Part shown: one piece after another, positions 28,492-29,511 of the stretch
Position numbering within the stretch: the stretch's first letter is position 1
Layout: each line of letters begins with the position of its first letter
From: a virus
DNA length: 29,511 nucleotides
Strand: one strand, 5' to 3'
IMG/VR virus record: IMGVR_UViG_3300017779_005138
Coordinates: 1 to 29,511 of that record
Translations under genes and position numbers: made by a program
The notes under the pieces: generated by a model
Seen by the model: only the letters and a program-made list of their open reading frames with translations
Told to the model about the DNA's origin: nothing
Databases searched by the model: none

Positions 28492-29044
28492 TTTGGTATC
28501 CTTTCCACCAGTCTGGAGCTTGTCTACGCCATTCCCATTTAGCAAATGGTTTGGCTGCATGATAATAATTACGATAAGCTTTTACTGCATCACCAGGTAC
28601 TTTACAATCTGGAAAATGACTCATAGCTTGTGCAAATTCTGTCAATGGTCCTCGAGATATATTCCTAGGTGGTGCTGCAAGTAGCATACCAAGGAGATCC
28701 CATGTTTTGTGTATCTTTCCTCGTCTGTATTCATATTCTTCTGACATGGCTGTAAAATGACAATAATGCCATCGATAGTTATCTTCTGATTCTGTAGTCC
28801 ATGTAGTACATGGATGATACTTATGTACAGCAAGATAGTATAGTTTATCTCGTACATCACCAAAAGAATAGTATGTTTGCATAGTTTTACCAGACTTTGA
28901 TCTTCGTTTTTCTGGTGTACCGTCAAGGAGTCTATGCGCTGTACTTAACATCTGCGCAGACTCGACTATCATTTTTGGTATATGTTTATCGCATAGCATT
29001 TGTGCTGCTATAGTTGGGTTTTTATCCAAAACAAATATGTTCAT
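28469..29044 (-). CDS. Conserved phage protein, function unknown
   Basis: 191 residues. MNIFVLDKNPTIAAQMLCDKHIPKM, then AQMLSTAHRLLDG and YHPCTTWTTESEDNYRW (quoted in parts) are conserved blocks of a protein widespread in marine myophages. Cys, His and Asp in DKH and HPC suggest a metal or catalytic site, but no activity is known to me. GGAGG precedes ATG, which overlaps the upstream stop as ATGA. It overlaps the FmdB-like gene by 23 bases. Confidence 0.72.
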   Translation of the reverse strand: MNIFVLDKNPTIAAQMLCDKHIPKMIVESAQMLSTAHRLLDGTPEKRRSKSGKTMQTYYSFGDVRDKLYYLAVHKYHPCTTWTTESEDNYRWHYCHFTAMSEEYEYRRGKIHKTWDLLGMLLAAPPRNISRGPLTEFAQAMSHFPDCKVPGDAVKAYRNYYHAAKPFAKWEWRRQAPDWWKGYQNADLHAA

Positions 29045-29295
29045 ATATCAGATCCTCCATTGCTCAACTTTATGGCTGCTCGTATCTGATTTTCTGTGGT
29101 GCAAACTACCTTATGTATATCTCTGTGACCTACATCAAGTATTAACTTCTTAACAAAGAGATCGATTTGTTGTTTATCATTAGCTGCATACATACACTCA
29201 GCCTTAGTTTTGAAAGAAGGCTTTTCGAAGACATAACTATCTTGTGTACCATCAGCATATACACCAACAAAAAATACTACAATTAACCAATTCAT
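29041..29295 (-). CDS. Small Cys-pair protein with hydrophobic N-terminus
   Basis: 84 residues: WLIVVFFVGVYADGTQDSYVF, then KAECMYAAND and KVVCTTEN with the two cysteines. Shares its plan with 15398-15595 and 19641-19823. The N-terminus could be an uncleaved leader or a buried strand. The first gene behind the promoter at 29301-29329. Overlaps the next gene by 4 bases. Confidence 0.65.
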   Translation of the reverse strand: MNWLIVVFFVGVYADGTQDSYVFEKPSFKTKAECMYAANDKQQIDLFVKKLILDVGHRDIHKVVCTTENQIRAAIKLSNGGSDI

Positions 29296-29300
29296 GATTA

Positions 29301-29329
29301 ATTATACCATACATTATTTAGAAAGTAAA
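29301..29329 (-). promoter_or_regulatory. Promoter (TTTACT, 17 bp, TATAAT)
   Basis: TTTACT (29324-29329), 17 bp, TATAAT (29301-29306), GG before the -10. It overlaps the last codons of the upstream gene and faces 29295. The ATG lies only a few bases after the -10, so the leader would be very short. Confidence 0.55.
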
Positions 29330-29511
29330 CCATTAAATGCTTCTTCTGCTAACTTTTTTGTTATACCCTTTGGAGACTTCTTTGCAATCATATTAAGAAC
29401 AACTAATGCGTCATCTGGGTGTATGCCTTCTAATAATCCTATGAAAAGACTTTCTCTTTTCGGTGGACTTAACTTATCACCAGGTCCACCTTCGAAGAAG
29501 TATCTAAATTG
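29314..29511 (-). CDS. C-terminal part of a conserved T4-like phage protein
   Basis: An open frame runs from the window edge to TAA 29314-29316, giving the last 65 residues (QFRYFFEGGPGDKLSPPKRE, SLFIGLLEGIHPDDALVVLN, then AKKSPKGITKKLAEEAF). FxxLLEGIHPDDA and the following KGIT..LAEEAF match a conserved family of T4-like marine phages whose function is not known to me. The 5' end lies outside the window. Confidence 0.7.
   Translation of the reverse strand, partial: QFRYFFEGGPGDKLSPPKRESLFIGLLEGIHPDDALVVLNMIAKKSPKGITKKLAEEAFNGLLSK

Noticed and set aside
28642-28926. Second minus-strand frame inside the 191-residue conserved gene
   Set aside because: Same strand, different frame, composition unlike a protein; the 191-residue frame has conserved blocks and a ribosome site.
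28469-29044. Pyrimidine-dimer glycosylase (DenV-like)
   Set aside because: The N-terminus and conserved blocks do not resemble DenV; left as a conserved phage protein.
1-29511. CRISPR array, insertion sequence, integrase or attachment site
   Set aside because: No regularly spaced repeats, transposase motifs or integrase signatures were found; the only exact long repeat is the 27-bp promoter cassette.

Overview
This window is about 29.5 kb of an AT-rich genome, roughly one third G+C, and it reads as part of a T4-like marine myovirus. The strongest phage markers are a T4-type gp32 single-stranded DNA-binding protein, a probable gp33 late-transcription co-activator, a SleB-type cell-wall hydrolase, a glycine-rich repetitive tail or virion protein, a PD-(D/E)XK exonuclease and many tiny, overlapping, co-oriented genes. 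A zf-CHCC (NDUFS6-like) protein typical of alphaproteobacteria and the low G+C point to a SAR11-like or other streamlined marine host. That host call is an inference.

Layout. (1) 1-1551 (+): the end of a repetitive structural protein, converging on gp32. The 270 bp between them is about 50% G+C, non-coding and full of hairpins, so it may hold a structured RNA. (2) 9385-1822 (-): replication, transcription and lysis genes (gp32, gp33, hydrolase) and many small proteins, including at least seven reading frames under 60 codons. This block ends upstream with an A-type Fe-S carrier, a tRNA with an Asn anticodon (GUU) in a class-II (Leu-like) body, and, only 5 bp away on the same strand, an AsnRS/AspRS-like class II synthetase core with no anticodon-binding domain. 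(3) 9474-10920 (+): a small forward island with a zinc metallopeptidase, a coiled-coil protein, a secreted glycine-zipper protein and a one-repeat Na+/phosphate cotransporter-like protein. (4) 26003-10917 (-): a 15-kb sugar and glycan module of tightly overlapping genes. It holds about ten glycosyltransferase-like genes, a DegT aminotransferase, two NDP-sugar SDR enzymes, a heptose-7-P kinase-like protein with a separate nucleotidyltransferase, a cupin, two methyltransferases and, unexpectedly, a dihydroorotate-dehydrogenase-like protein and a zf-CHCC protein. (5) 29511-26013 (-): more phage genes, including an EF-hand membrane protein, a HAD hydrolase, an exonuclease, an FmdB-like protein and the 3' end of another gene.

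Regulation. At least six sites share one promoter architecture: a TGTACA -35 box, mostly preceded by an A-tract and GC, then exactly 17 bp, then a TATAAT-like -10 usually preceded by GG. Two further promoters keep the 17-bp spacing but have TTTACA or TTTACT at -35. Two 27-bp stretches covering -10 and leader are identical copies. T4-late-like TATAAATA boxes lie upstream of gp32 and of the synthetase gene.

The most interesting candidates are the synthetase-like/tRNA pair, the structured convergent intergenic region, the host-like metabolic genes (Na/Pi carrier, DHODH-like, ADP-heptose enzymes), the shared promoter family and a cupin gene that seems to lack any standard start codon.
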